DNA from: Variovorax sp. PAMC 28711 | Lineage (GTDB): Bacteria > Pseudomonadota > Gammaproteobacteria > Burkholderiales > Burkholderiaceae_C | Assembly (NCBI RefSeq): GCF_001577265.1 | Contig: NZ_CP014517.1 | Coordinates: 3,756,501-3,820,500 of the forward strand | Direction of reading: 5' to 3' | Length of the DNA: 64,000 bases | Part shown: one piece after another, positions 27,039-37,000 of the stretch | Position numbering within the stretch: the first letter of the stretch is position 1 | Layout: every line of letters starts with the position of its first letter | The notes under the pieces: generated by a model | Told to the model about the DNA's origin: nothing | What the model saw: the letters and a program-made list of their open reading frames with translations, nothing else | Database searches by the model: none | Made by a program: the position numbers and the translations under genes

Positions 27039-27461
27039 TCAGTGGTCCTGATCGTCGACGCTGGCGCTCCAGCGATCGCCCCAGCCGCCGGTGGCGTCGT
27101 CGATCTGCCGGCGATCGCGCTTGGTGGGCCGCCCCTGTTCCAGGCTCAGGCCGGGCTCGGTGCCCATCCGGCGCAGCTCGCGTGCATTGGCCATCGCGGC
27201 GATGCTCTGCGGCGTTTCTTCGTAGAGCAGCTGCGCGACCGGCGCCGGGCCGCGTTGCGCGCTCACGCCCCTGACCGCGACCGTCCGCGTCATCGCGCCG
27301 GCCCGCATCGCGACGGTGTCGCCGGCCTTCACCTCGCGCGAGGCCTTGGCCACCTCGCCATTCACCTGCACGCGGTTCTTGCCGATCTCCTCGGCGGCCA
27401 GCGAGCGGGTCTTGAAAAAGCGCGCGGCCCAGAGCCACTTGTCGATGCGCAAACGGTCCAT
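27039..27461 (-). CDS. hslR: Hsp15-like S4-domain RNA-binding protein
   Basis: The start at 27461 (MDRLRIDKWLWAARFFKTRS) is preferred because GAGGA lies at proper distance; an ATG at 27479 overlapping the kinase stop is the alternative. The protein has 140 residues. The N-terminal S4 domain contains LRIDKWLWAARFFKTRSLA and NRVQVNGEVAK; the tail is basic and charged. Hsp15 relatives bind free 50S subunits carrying nascent chains after heat stress. Last gene of the tctD-tctE transcript. Confidence 0.88.
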   Translation of the reverse strand: MDRLRIDKWLWAARFFKTRSLAAEEIGKNRVQVNGEVAKASREVKAGDTVAMRAGAMTRTVAVRGVSAQRGPAPVAQLLYEETPQSIAAMANARELRRMGTEPGLSLEQGRPTKRDRRQIDDATGGWGDRWSASVDDQDH

Positions 27462-27475
27462 CGTGATCCTCGGGT

Positions 27476-28876
27476 TCATCCTTGCTGCGGCAGGCGGGCG
27501 TGGGCGTCAAGCCCCACCACGGCGCCACCCTGAACCCGATTGTCGAGCGTCAGCGAACCGCCCAGGGCGAGGACGATTTCGCGACAGATTGCCAGTCCAA
27601 GCCCCGACCCGCTGCTGACTTCACCGGCCGAGAAAGGCTCGAACAGGCGCTCGCGGAGTTCGGCGGAGATGCCCGGCCCGGCGTCGGCGACGGTGAGCAC
27701 CGCCGCGTCGCCGACGGACGTCACGCGCACCGACAGCGCGCCGCCGCGCGGACTGTGCTTGATGGCGTTGTGCAGGAGGTTGCGCGCCAGTTCCTGCAGC
27801 ATCCACTGATGGGCGTGCACGGCGACCGGCGCGGTGTCGAGCTCGAATTCGAGCGCCTTGGCCGCGATCAGCGGCGACACGTCGAGCGCGACCTGCCGCA
27901 CGACCGCATCGAAGGCGTGCGTGGCCGACTCGGGCCGCTGGCGCAACTGCTCGACCTTGGCGAGCGACAGCATCTGGTTGGCCAGCACGGTGGCGCGCTC
28001 GACCGTCTCTCCGATTTCCCGCAGTGCCTGGTCGGATGCCACATCGCCGCGGCGCGCCGATTGAACCTGCACCTTGAGCACGGCCAGCGGGGTGCGCAAC
28101 TGGTGGGCGCTGTCGCGCACGAAGCGCTTTTGGTGGTCGAGCAGGCGCTGCAGCCGGTCCATCACCCGCGTGGTGGCGTCCACCAGCGGCCGCAGTTCGC
28201 GCGGTGCATGCGGTGCGTCGATCGGCGAGAGATCGTCCGCGGCGCGGGCCTCGATGGCGGCGCCGAGCGCGCGCACCGGCCGCGTCGCGCGCTGCACCAC
28301 CCACACCACCACGGCGGCGATCACGCCGAGCAGCAGCAGCTGGCGCCACAGCGTGTCGACCAGGATCTTGCGCGCCAGCGTTTCGCGCAGCTCGAGCGTT
28401 TCGGCCACCTGCACCACTGCCATCCCGCGGCCGCGCTCGCTCGCGACCGGCTGCAGCAGCACCGCCACGCGCACCGGCTTGTCGCGGAATTCGGCATCGT
28501 AGAAATCGACCAGTGCCGCATAGGCGCTCTTGTCGGGGATGCGGCCGCGCCAGAACGGCAATTCGGCAAAGCCCGACACCATTTCGCCGTCGATCGCCGA
28601 GACGCGGTAGTAGAGCTTGCTCTGGTTGTCGGCCTCGAAAGCCTCCAGCGCGGAGTAGGGCACCTTGGCGCGCAGCACGGCCATCGCGTCGAAGCCTTCG
28701 ACATCGAGTTGCTCGCCGATGGTCTTGGCCGACGCGAGCAATGTGCGGTCGTAGGCGGTGGTGGCGGCGGCCAGGCTCTGGCGGTACAGGCCCACCGAAT
28801 TGATCACGATGAACAACGCGACCGGCGCCAGGATGCCGATCAGGAGGGTGCGCCGCAACGAGACGTTGCGCGTCAT
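27476..28876 (-). CDS. tctE: TctE-like sensor histidine kinase
   Basis: A 466-residue kinase. It has an N-terminal membrane helix, a periplasmic 2CSK_N-type sensor (about residues 35-165) and a second helix near 170-190 (LLLLGVIAAVVVWVV). HAMP is next, then the H-box RDSAHQLRTPLAVLK. The ATPase domain has NLLHNAIKHS, VADAGPGIS and GSGLGLAICREI. It overlaps the response regulator gene by four bases. By position next to tctCBA it likely senses a tricarboxylate or related carboxylate outside the cell. Confidence 0.9.
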   Translation of the reverse strand: MTRNVSLRRTLLIGILAPVALFIVINSVGLYRQSLAAATTAYDRTLLASAKTIGEQLDVEGFDAMAVLRAKVPYSALEAFEADNQSKLYYRVSAIDGEMVSGFAELPFWRGRIPDKSAYAALVDFYDAEFRDKPVRVAVLLQPVASERGRGMAVVQVAETLELRETLARKILVDTLWRQLLLLGVIAAVVVWVVQRATRPVRALGAAIEARAADDLSPIDAPHAPRELRPLVDATTRVMDRLQRLLDHQKRFVRDSAHQLRTPLAVLKVQVQSARRGDVASDQALREIGETVERATVLANQMLSLAKVEQLRQRPESATHAFDAVVRQVALDVSPLIAAKALEFELDTAPVAVHAHQWMLQELARNLLHNAIKHSPRGGALSVRVTSVGDAAVLTVADAGPGISAELRERLFEPFSAGEVSSGSGLGLAICREIVLALGGSLTLDNRVQGGAVVGLDAHARLPQQG

Positions 28877-29553
28877 TCTTCTTCGCGCAAGAGGTAGCCC
28901 AGGCCGCGCAGCGTCATGAGTGCGGCGCCGGTGCCGGCGAGCTTCTTGCGCAGTCGATAGACCACCACCTCGATGGCTTCGTACTGCACCTCGGTTTCGC
29001 CGGGGAACACCAGTTCGAAAAGGCGTTCTTTCGTGACGGCGTGGCCGGGCTTCAGCATCAGGACTTTCAGCAAGGCGAGCTCTCTCGGCGTGAGCTCCAG
29101 CACCCGGGCCTTGTGGTAGATCGCGCCGCTGTCGATCTCATAGCGCAACGCACCGACTTGCTGCGGGCTGGCCGCCGATTCGGGGCCGGCGTTCTGGTGA
29201 CGGCGGCGCAGCGCACGCAGCCGCGCCTCGAGCTCATCGAGGTCGAAGGGTTTCGAGAGGTAGTCGTCGGCGCCGGCATTCAGGCCGACCACGCGGTCGC
29301 CGACCGTGCCGCGCGCCGTCAATAACAGCACCGGCGTGCGCAACCCGGCGGCGCGTGCCTGCGCCAGCACCTGCAAGCCGTCGAGGTGGGGCAGGCTCAG
29401 GTCGAGCGCGACCACGTCGGGTTCCAGCGCGCGCCACTGCGCCACCGCGTCGGCCCCGTCGCCGCAGATGCGCACGTCGATCTGGCGGCGCGCGAGTGCC
29501 CGCTGCAGGGTGGTTTGCATCGTCGGATCGTCTTCGATCAGCAACAGCTTCAC
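28873..29553 (-). CDS. tctD: TctD-like OmpR-family response regulator
   Basis: Translation from GTG 29553 gives 226 residues starting KLLLIEDDPTMQTTL; an upstream ATG at 29616 adds a non-family leader. Receiver domain: acidic pocket Glu7/Asp8/Asp9, phospho-acceptor Asp51 (VVALDLSLP) and Lys in YLSKPFDLDELEAR. The C-terminal winged helix (LTPRELALLKVLMLKPGHAV, YEAIEVVVYRLRKKL) binds DNA. Overlaps tctE; divergent from tctC, 111 bases apart. Probable activator of tctCBA. Confidence 0.9.
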   Translation of the reverse strand: MKLLLIEDDPTMQTTLQRALARRQIDVRICGDGADAVAQWRALEPDVVALDLSLPHLDGLQVLAQARAAGLRTPVLLLTARGTVGDRVVGLNAGADDYLSKPFDLDELEARLRALRRRHQNAGPESAASPQQVGALRYEIDSGAIYHKARVLELTPRELALLKVLMLKPGHAVTKERLFELVFPGETEVQYEAIEVVVYRLRKKLAGTGAALMTLRGLGYLLREEE

Positions 29554-29664
29554 AGTTCGGGGCTTCAGTGTTTTCCCCGAGTCGGCGGACAGCCAACTGA
29601 CAGCGGGGCGCCGCATGATAGTGGGGTTCAGGTTCTACTCAGCTTCAAATTCGAAGGAGACAGC

Positions 29665-30630
29665 ATGCGTCGCGATACCTTTCTGAAAACTCTGGCGGCA
29701 CTGGCCGCGTCCGGTGCCCTGCCGATGTCGGCGTGGGCCGCAGCCGCCGGCAACGTCAAGATGATGATCCCCGCCAACCCGGGCGGCGGTTGGGACACCA
29801 CCGGTCGTGCCCTCGGCAAGGCCATGACCGATTCCAAGGCGGCCGAGACCGTGTCCTTCGACAACAAGGGCGGCGCTGCCGGTGCCCTGGGCCTGGCGCA
29901 GTTCGTCAACGGCTCCAAGGGCGATGCCAACGCGCTGATGGTCATGGGCTCGGTCATGCTGGGCGGCATCATCACCGGCAAGCCGCCGGTCAAGCTCGAG
30001 CAGGCCACACCGCTCGCCCGCATCACCACCGAATACAACGTGTTCGTGCTGCCGGCCAGCTCGCCGCTGAAGACCATGGCCGATGTCGTGGCGCAGCTCA
30101 AGAAGGACCCGGGCAGCGTCAAGTGGGGCGGCGGTTCGCGCGGGTCCACCGAGCACATCGCCGCGGCCATGATTGCCCAGAAGGTCGGCGCCGACCCCTC
30201 GAAGATCAACTATGTCGCGTTCCGTGGCGGCGGTGAAGCCACCGCGGCCGTGCTGGGCGGCAACGTCACGGTCGGCGGCAGCGGCTACAGCGAATTTGCA
30301 CCGTACATCGCCGACGGCAAGATGAAGGCCATCGCCGTCACCTCGGCCCAGCGCCTGCCGGGCATCAACGTGCCGACGCTCAAGGAGCAGGGCATCGACG
30401 TGGAAATCGGCAACTGGCGCGGCGTGTACGGCGCGCCCGGCATCACGCCCGAGCAGCGCAAGGCCGCCATCGACATGCTGCAGGTCGCGCTCAAGAGCGC
30501 TTCCTGGCAGGAAGCCCTCAAGAAGAACGACTGGACATCCGCCGTGCTCACCGGCGATGCGTTCACGAAGTTCGTCGAGGACGACTTCGCCAGCCTGCGC
30601 GCGATCATGGCCAAGTCCGGGATGATCTAG
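29665..30630 (+). CDS. tctC: Periplasmic solute-binding protein of the TctC/Bug family
   Basis: The start at ATG 29665 follows an AAGGAGA Shine-Dalgarno and gives 321 residues with a signal peptide ending near SAWAAAA-GN. The mature protein has the family opening MMIPANPGGGWDTTGRALGKAM and GGAAGALGLAQFVNG. It delivers a carboxylate to the TctAB membrane unit. It is separated from tctB by a 132-base gap that holds a structured repeat, unlike tctB-tctA, which are 13 bases apart. Tricarboxylate as substrate is inferred only from family and context. Confidence 0.92.
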   Translation: MRRDTFLKTLAALAASGALPMSAWAAAAGNVKMMIPANPGGGWDTTGRALGKAMTDSKAAETVSFDNKGGAAGALGLAQFVNGSKGDANALMVMGSVMLGGIITGKPPVKLEQATPLARITTEYNVFVLPASSPLKTMADVVAQLKKDPGSVKWGGGSRGSTEHIAAAMIAQKVGADPSKINYVAFRGGGEATAAVLGGNVTVGGSGYSEFAPYIADGKMKAIAVTSAQRLPGINVPTLKEQGIDVEIGNWRGVYGAPGITPEQRKAAIDMLQVALKSASWQEALKKNDWTSAVLTGDAFTKFVEDDFASLRAIMAKSGMI

Positions 30631-30631
30631 C

Positions 30632-30734
30632 TCGCCCCCAGGCTGCAGCGCACTGCGTGTCGCCTTCGCCTTCCCCCTACCGGGGGCAACACCTGCGGCC
30701 GGGCGAAGCCCGTTCCGCGGTGTTCCGCGAACGA
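30632..30734. repeat. Structured interspersed repeat, copy 1 (tctC-tctB)
   Basis: Aligned to the copy at 46298-46402, about 73 of 83 core bases match. The core folds as a long hairpin: AACACC pairs with GGTGTT, GCGG with CCGC, and CGGGC with GCCCG around a GAA loop. A second hairpin CCCCC/GGGGG precedes it. The top stem differs between copies by changes that keep pairing. Looks like a REP/ERIC-like element. It lies in the only sizeable gap of the tctCBA operon. Confidence 0.8.
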
Positions 30735-30762
30735 ATGCACGTTCGCTTTTTGGAGATAAGAA

Positions 30763-31305
30763 TTGACAACAGACTCCCTTCCACAACCCGTGGCGTCGCC
30801 GGCTGCGGTGCGCGTGCAGACGCTGGTCGGCGTCGGCGTCTTGCTGACCGGGCTGGGCTTGGCCTTCGGCGCCATCAGCATTCCGTCCGAGGCCGGCTAT
30901 GGCGGCGTCGGACCTAATTTCTTGCCTTGGGTGTGTGCGATCGTGCTGACGCTGTGCGGTGGGTGGATCATCTGGGAGGCGCGCAGTGGCGGCTTTCGCG
31001 AGATGGAGGCGGCGGACCCGAGCGCAGACCCGGCCTACTGGTCGGGCTTCGTGTGGCTCTCGGCGGGTCTGTTGCTCAACGCTTCGCTGATCACTGTCAT
31101 CGGTTTCATCCTGAGCTGCACGCTTTGCTACGTGCTGGCGGTGCAAGGCCTGCGCCGCGCGGCCGGCCAGACGGAAGTCAACCGGCCGAAGACCTGGATC
31201 AGCGACCTGGTCACGGGCTTCCTGATCGCCGCCCCGGTGTACTGGATGTTCACCAAGTTTCTCGCCATCAGCCTGCCGGGACTCACGTCCACCGGCTGGC
31301 TCTGA
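30763..31305 (+). CDS. tctB: Tripartite tricarboxylate transporter small membrane subunit TctB
   Basis: The TTG start at 30763 follows TGGAGATAAG, a good Shine-Dalgarno. The 180-residue protein has four predicted membrane helices: GVGVLLTGLGLAFGAISIP, LPWVCAIVLTLCGGWIIW, FVWLSAGLLLNASLITVIGF and a C-terminal pair around LVTGFLIAAPVYWMF. This is the pattern of TctB. It partners TctA in secondary, binding-protein-dependent uptake. Confidence 0.9.
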   Translation: MTTDSLPQPVASPAAVRVQTLVGVGVLLTGLGLAFGAISIPSEAGYGGVGPNFLPWVCAIVLTLCGGWIIWEARSGGFREMEAADPSADPAYWSGFVWLSAGLLLNASLITVIGFILSCTLCYVLAVQGLRRAAGQTEVNRPKTWISDLVTGFLIAAPVYWMFTKFLAISLPGLTSTGWL

Positions 31306-31318
31306 CCGCAACGCCATC

Positions 31319-32839
31319 ATGGAAATCTTCAACGCCCTGATGAGCGGCTTTGCCGCTGCGATCACCCCCATCAACCTGCTCTGGTGCCTGTTCGGCTGTG
31401 CCCTGGGCACTGCCGTCGGCGTGCTGCCCGGCATTGGCCCGGCCGTGGCCGTGGCGATGCTGCTGCCGATCACCGCGAAGGTCGAGATCACCGCTTCGAT
31501 GATCTTCTTCTCGGGCATCTACTACGGCGCCATGTACGGCGGCTCGACCACCTCAATCCTGCTGAACACGCCCGGTGAAACGGCCAGCATGGTGACCGCG
31601 ATGGAGGGCAACAAGATGGCCAAGAGCGGCAGGGCGGGCGCCGCGCTCGCCACCGCGGCCATCGGCTCGTTCGTCGCCGGCACCATCGCCACCGTCATCG
31701 TCACGCTGTTCGCGCCTTTCGTGGCCAAGTACGCGGTCCTGCTCGGCCCGCCCGAGTACTTCATGCTGATGCTGCTGGCCTTCACCACCGTGAGCGCGGT
31801 GCTCGGCAAGAGCACGTTGCGTGGCATGACGGCGCTGTTCGTCGGCCTCGCGGCCGGCTGCGTCGGCCTCGACCAGATATCGGGACAGGGTCGCTACACC
31901 GGCGGCGTGCCCGAACTGCTCGACGGCATCGAGATCGTGCTCGTCGCGGTCGGCCTGTTCGCAGTGGCCGAAGTGATGTACGCGGTGCTGTACGAAGGCA
32001 AGGTCAAGGAAGGGCAGAACAAGCTCAGCAAAGTCCACATGACCAAGCGCGACTGGAAGCGTTCGGTCCCGGCCTGGCTGCGCGGTACCGTGATCGGCGC
32101 GCCCTTCGGCTGCATTCCTGCGGGCGGCACCGAGATTCCGACTTTCCTGAGCTACGCGATGGAAAAGAAGTTGGCCAAGGGCGAAAACCAGGCCGAGTTC
32201 GGCACCACCGGCGCCATTGAAGGCGTGGCTGGCCCGGAGGCCGCCAACAACGCCACCGTGACTGCGGCGCTCATCCCGCTGCTCACGCTCGGCATCCCGA
32301 CCAGCAACACCACCGCCATCCTCCTCGGCGCGTTCCAGAACTACGGCATCCAGCCGGGTCCGCAGCTCTTCACCACATCGGCAGCGCTGGTGTGGGCGCT
32401 GATCGCCTCGCTCTACATCGGCAACGTGATGCTGCTGGTGCTGAACCTGCCGATGGTCGGACTGTGGGTCAAGCTCCTGAAGATCCCGAAGCCGCAGCTG
32501 TATGCCGGCATTCTGATCTTCGCGACGGTGGGTGCCTACGGCATGCGCCAGAGCGCGTTCGACCTGTTCCTGCTGTTCGGCATCGGCCTTCTCGGCGTGG
32601 TGATGCGGCGTTTCGACTTCCCGACCGCGCCGGTCGTGGTCGGCATGATCCTCGGCCCGCTCGCCGAGGCGCAATTGCGCAACGCGATGTCGATCGGCGA
32701 AGGCAGTGCGGTCGTGTTCTTCCAGCGTCCGATGTCGCTCGCACTGATCGTCATCGTGGTCGCCGTGCTGGTGCTGCCGCGCCTGGCCAAGCGCATGAGC
32801 GAACGCAAGCTCAAGCGGCTGGCGCAGCTCGACGCCTGA
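31319..32839 (+). CDS. tctA: Tripartite tricarboxylate transporter large membrane subunit TctA
   Basis: A 506-residue polytopic protein with the conserved TctA segments [39 protein letters not shown] and [20 protein letters not shown], and a second copy of the pattern at [19 protein letters not shown]. About 12 helices. It forms the cation-coupled permease with TctB. Ends six bases before a convergent hypothetical gene. Confidence 0.94.
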   Translation: MEIFNALMSGFAAAITPINLLWCLFGCALGTAVGVLPGIGPAVAVAMLLPITAKVEITASMIFFSGIYYGAMYGGSTTSILLNTPGETASMVTAMEGNKMAKSGRAGAALATAAIGSFVAGTIATVIVTLFAPFVAKYAVLLGPPEYFMLMLLAFTTVSAVLGKSTLRGMTALFVGLAAGCVGLDQISGQGRYTGGVPELLDGIEIVLVAVGLFAVAEVMYAVLYEGKVKEGQNKLSKVHMTKRDWKRSVPAWLRGTVIGAPFGCIPAGGTEIPTFLSYAMEKKLAKGENQAEFGTTGAIEGVAGPEAANNATVTAALIPLLTLGIPTSNTTAILLGAFQNYGIQPGPQLFTTSAALVWALIASLYIGNVMLLVLNLPMVGLWVKLLKIPKPQLYAGILIFATVGAYGMRQSAFDLFLLFGIGLLGVVMRRFDFPTAPVVVGMILGPLAEAQLRNAMSIGEGSAVVFFQRPMSLALIVIVVAVLVLPRLAKRMSERKLKRLAQLDA

Positions 32840-32845
32840 CCCGCT

Positions 32846-33196
32846 TCACGGGGTGCGGCCGGCCGGCAGCACGATGGTGGCGCGGCCGTCACCCGAAGTG
32901 CGCGTGTCCGAATCGGTCGCGGGCGGCGGCGAGCCGGCGGGCGCGATCACCGTCGAACGGCCGTCCGGCGTCTGCCGTGGCACCTCGACAGGAGGACCAC
33001 CGCGCGCCCGATCAAGTGCCAGCCCGGCTCCGCGCACACACGCCTCGCGCGCGGGTGCCGCCAGGTTGCCGCTGTTGCAGCGGGCGATTTCATTGGCGTA
33101 GCGCTGCTGCGCAGCATCGACGGTCTGTGCGCTGGCAGCGGCTGCGAAAACCATCGCGCAGAAGGCGATACCGGTGTGGATGCGTGTTGCTTTCAT
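32846..33196 (-). CDS. Hypothetical exported protein, 116 residues
   Basis: The start at ATG 33196 gives a signal peptide (MKATRIHTGIAFCAMVFAAAASA-QT). The mature part has a short helical region with two cysteines (IARCNSGNLAAPAREACVRG, possible disulfide), then a disordered Pro/Thr/Ser tail. Not assigned to a named family. Convergent with tctA. It lies 82 bases after the membrane protein that ends the RND operon and may be read from that operon. Confidence 0.6.
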   Translation of the reverse strand: MKATRIHTGIAFCAMVFAAAASAQTVDAAQQRYANEIARCNSGNLAAPAREACVRGAGLALDRARGGPPVEVPRQTPDGRSTVIAPAGSPPPATDSDTRTSGDGRATIVLPAGRTP

Positions 33197-33278
33197 GCGA
33201 GGCTCCTGGCCGTTGACGACAACGTGATCGTGCCACCCGATGCAGCGCGAACGTGTCAGCGCATCCCGACATCCTCCG

Positions 33279-34013
33279 TCACGAATTGCGCGGCCGATGC
33301 GGCGCGGCGAACCAGCGGACCAGCCCGAGGGCCAGCAGCACCGCGCCGATCCAGCGCAACCAGCGTGGCCAGGGCGATGCGCTCCTGAGCACCTCGACAT
33401 CGCGCACGAACAGCGTTTCGCAGGCGCCGTTGCCGGTGTCGTCGCGCGTGGTCGACGTGCCCCGCGTGAACGCGAAGCCCGCGTTGTGGCTGTACGAAAC
33501 GAGCTGGCCGGTGAGGCGAACCTGATCGCCCACCACCACGTCGCGCAAGCGCCGCGCGATGGCCGGGTTGTCGGTGAGCAGGTGGTTGTTGGAGAGGGCG
33601 CGCACGTTGGCGGGCGCGAGCGCGTCCATGTCACGGCTCTGGTGATAGCAGACGAACTGGCCGCTGGAGAACGACATCTTTTCGTAGGCGCCGCTGGCCG
33701 CGTTGGCGCCCCACACCATGCAGAGGTCGACCACGTTCAGGTGGTCGTTGCTGGCCGCGTGGATCCAGTCCCACCACGCATCGGAGTCGTGCCGGCTCAC
33801 GACCAGGCCGGTGATCTCGTAGTCGGCGACCGGCGCCACGCTGTAGTCGACCTTGCCCGCTTGCGCATAGAAAGCAGGGATGCCGACCGCGCGTTGCAAC
33901 GGGTCGGTCTGCACCTCGGCGCGCAGGGTTTCGCGGGCGGGCAAGTGGCCCTCGAACAGGAAGCCTGCGGCCAGTGCGGCGACACCGGCGGTGAGCGCGA
34001 TGCGGCCGCCCAT
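33279..34013 (-). CDS. Unknown membrane-anchored protein co-encoded with RND pump
   Basis: A 244-residue protein with an N-terminal hydrophobic segment (IALTAGVAALAAGFLFEG) and a C-terminal helix (WIGAVLLALGLVRWFA) followed by a basic tail. A roughly 180-residue periplasmic domain lies between. That domain contains WWDWIHAASNDHLNVVDLCMVWG, two cysteines and a nucleotide-binding-fold-free beta pattern (VVVGDQVRLTGQLVSYSHN). Not recognised as a named family. It starts one base after the RND permease stop, so it is translated with the pump. Confidence 0.7.
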   Translation of the reverse strand: MGGRIALTAGVAALAAGFLFEGHLPARETLRAEVQTDPLQRAVGIPAFYAQAGKVDYSVAPVADYEITGLVVSRHDSDAWWDWIHAASNDHLNVVDLCMVWGANAASGAYEKMSFSSGQFVCYHQSRDMDALAPANVRALSNNHLLTDNPAIARRLRDVVVGDQVRLTGQLVSYSHNAGFAFTRGTSTTRDDTGNGACETLFVRDVEVLRSASPWPRWLRWIGAVLLALGLVRWFAAPHRPRNS

Positions 34014-34014
34014 G

Positions 34015-37000
34015 TCAGTTCGCCGCGTGCGGCGTCGGCTTCAGGTCGTCGTCGCTGTGCAGGTCGGCAGGTTGCCCGCGCAACTTGCGCACCGTGCGCC
34101 GGATCCAGTGCTCGATGTCGTCGATGTAGGTGAACACGGCGGGCACGACCAGGAGGCTCAGCACCGTCGACGTGATGAGGCCACCGATCACCGCGACCGC
34201 CATCGGCGAGCGGAAACTGGAATCGGCAGCGCCGAAGCCGACGGCGATCGGCAGCATGCCGGCGCCCATCGCGATGGTCGTCATGATGATCGGCCGGGCC
34301 CGCTTGTGGCAGGCGTCGCGCAATGCATCCCATCGGCTCATGCCATGGTGGCGGCGCGCGACGATGGCGTACTCGACCAGCAGGATCGAGTTCTTCGTCG
34401 CCACGCCCATCAGCATGATCAACCCGATGAGCGAGGGCATCGACAACGCCTTCTGCGCCACCAAAAGGCCGACGAAGGCACCGCCCAGCGCCAGCGGCAA
34501 CGCGCAAAGAATCGTCACCGGATGCAGGAAGTCCTTGAACAGGAGCACCAGCACGATGTAGATGCACAGCACGCCGGTGAGCATCGCCAGGCCGAAACTC
34601 GCGAAGAGCTCGGTCATCACCTCGGCATCGCCCACTTCGGTCACGCGCACGCCGGGCGGCAGGTTGACGATGGAGGGCAGCTTCATCGCCGCTTCCTTCG
34701 CTTCGCCCAGGCCGGTGCCCGACAGCTCGATCTCGAAGTTCACGTTGCGCGAGCGGTCGTAGCGGTCGATCACTGCCGGCCCGCCCTCGACCGTGAGGTT
34801 GGCGACCTGGCCGAGCATCACCGGACCCTTGGCGCTCGGCACCGCGAGGCGTTCAAGCAGTGCGAGGTCCTGGCGCGCGGAGTCTTCCAGCTTCACCACG
34901 ATCGGCACCTGCCGCTGCGCCAGGTTGAGCTTGGGCAGCGACACGTCGTAGTCGCCCAGGGTGGCGACGCGCAGGGTCTCGGCGATGGCCGCGCTCGTGA
35001 CACCCATGTCGGCGGCGCGCGCGAAGTCGGGCCGCACCGAGATTTCCGGGCGGATCAGGCTGGCGGTCGAAGTGATGTTGCCGAGGCCGGGAATCGTGCG
35101 CAGATCGCGCTCGACGCTGCGCGCGGCGGTGGTCAACGCGACCGGGTCGTCGCCCGACAACGCCAGGATGTACTTCTCGCCCGAGCCGCCGAGACCGACC
35201 GTGCTGCGCACGCCCGGAAGGCTTTCGAGCGCGGCGCGAATGTTGTTTTCGATGACTTGCTTCCGCGGCCGATCGCCGCGCGGATCGAGCTTGATGGTGA
35301 GCGTGGCCTTGCGCGTTTCGGGCGTGCCGAAACTCGCGAACGGATCGCCGCCCGCACTGCCGCCCGCCACCGTCGTGTAGACGCTGCGTACATGCGGCAC
35401 TTCCATCACGCGACGCCGCGTTTCTTCGGCAGTGGCGGTGGTCTGCGCCAGCGTGGCACCGGGTGCCAGCGAGATGTAGACCTGCGTCTGCGAGTTGTCG
35501 TCCGGCGGGATGAAGCCGGTCTTGAGCAGCGGAATCATCGCGAGCGAGCCGATGAAGAACAGCGTCGCCAGGACCATCGTCGTGAAGCGGTGCGTCATGC
35601 ACCACGAGGCCATGCGCATGTAGACCTGCAGCCAGCGCGGCTCCTTCTCGGCACCGACCAGCGGCTTCAGGATGTAGGCCGCCATCATCGGCGTCAGGAC
35701 TCGCGCCACCACCAGCGACGCGAACACCGCCAGCGAAGCGGTCCAGCCGAACTGCTTGAAGAACTTGCCCGCCACGCCGCTCATGAAGGCCGTCGGCAAA
35801 AAAACCGCGATGAGCGTGAAGGTGGTGGCGATCACCGCGAGGCCGATTTCGTCCGCCGCTTCCATCGCCGCCTCGTACGGGCTCTTGCCCATGCGCAGGT
35901 GGCGCACGATGTTCTCGACCTCCACGATCGCGTCGTCGACCAGGATGCCGACGACGAGGGACAGCGCCAGCAGTGAGATCACGTTGACCGAAAAGCCCAG
36001 AAAATGCATGCCGATGAACGCCGGGATCACCGACATCGGCAGCGCCACCGCGGTGACAAACGTGGCGCGCCAGTCGCGCAGGAAGAGCCACACCACCAGC
36101 ACCGCGAGGATCGCGCCTTCGTACAGCAGGTGCAGCGAGCCGTCGTACTCCTCCTCAACCGGCGTCACGAAGTTAAAGGCCTCGGTCAGCTGGATGTCGG
36201 GATGGTCGGCACGCAGTTCTGCGAGCGCCTTCTGGATGCGGCCACCGACTTCGACTTCGCTCTCGCCGCGGCTGCGCGCCACCTCGAAGCCGACCACCGG
36301 CTTGCCATCGAGCAGCGCCGCGGAGCGCGGCTCGGCGATCGTGTCGCTGATGCGCGCGACCTGATCGAGCCGCACGCGGCGGCCATCGCTCAGGGCGATC
36401 TGCAGGGCATTGAGTTCGCCGGCCGACTGCACCGTGGCGAGCGTGCGCACCGGCTGCTCGCTGCCCGACAGGTCGAAGCGGCCGCCCGCGCTTTCTGTCT
36501 GCACCTGGCGCAGCTGGCGCGAGATGTCGGCCGCGCTGGCGCCCAGCGCCTGCAGCTTGGCGGGGTCGAGGTCCACGTGCACCTGGCGCGTGACGCCGCC
36601 CACGCGATTCACCGCGCCCACGCCCGAGAGCGCGAGCAACTTCTTGGTCACGTCGTTGTCGACGAACCAGCTGAGCGCCTCGGCGTCCAGCTGGGTCGAG
36701 GCGATGGTGAAGGCCAGCACCGGCTGGCCTGCCAGGTCGAGCTTGGTGACGACCGGGTCGCGCACGTCGGCGGGCAGGTCGGCCCGCACCCGCTGCACGG
36801 CGGAGCGCACGTCGTCGACCGCTTCCTGCACCGGCTTCTCGAGGCGGAATTCGACGATCAGCGTCGCCTGGCCATCCTGCACCTTGCTGGTGATGTGCTT
36901 CAGGCCCTGGATGGTGGCGATCGAGTTCTCGAGCTTGCGTGCGACGTCGGTTTCGAGCTGCGAGGGCGAGGCGCCGGGCAGTGCGGCCGAGACGGTGACG

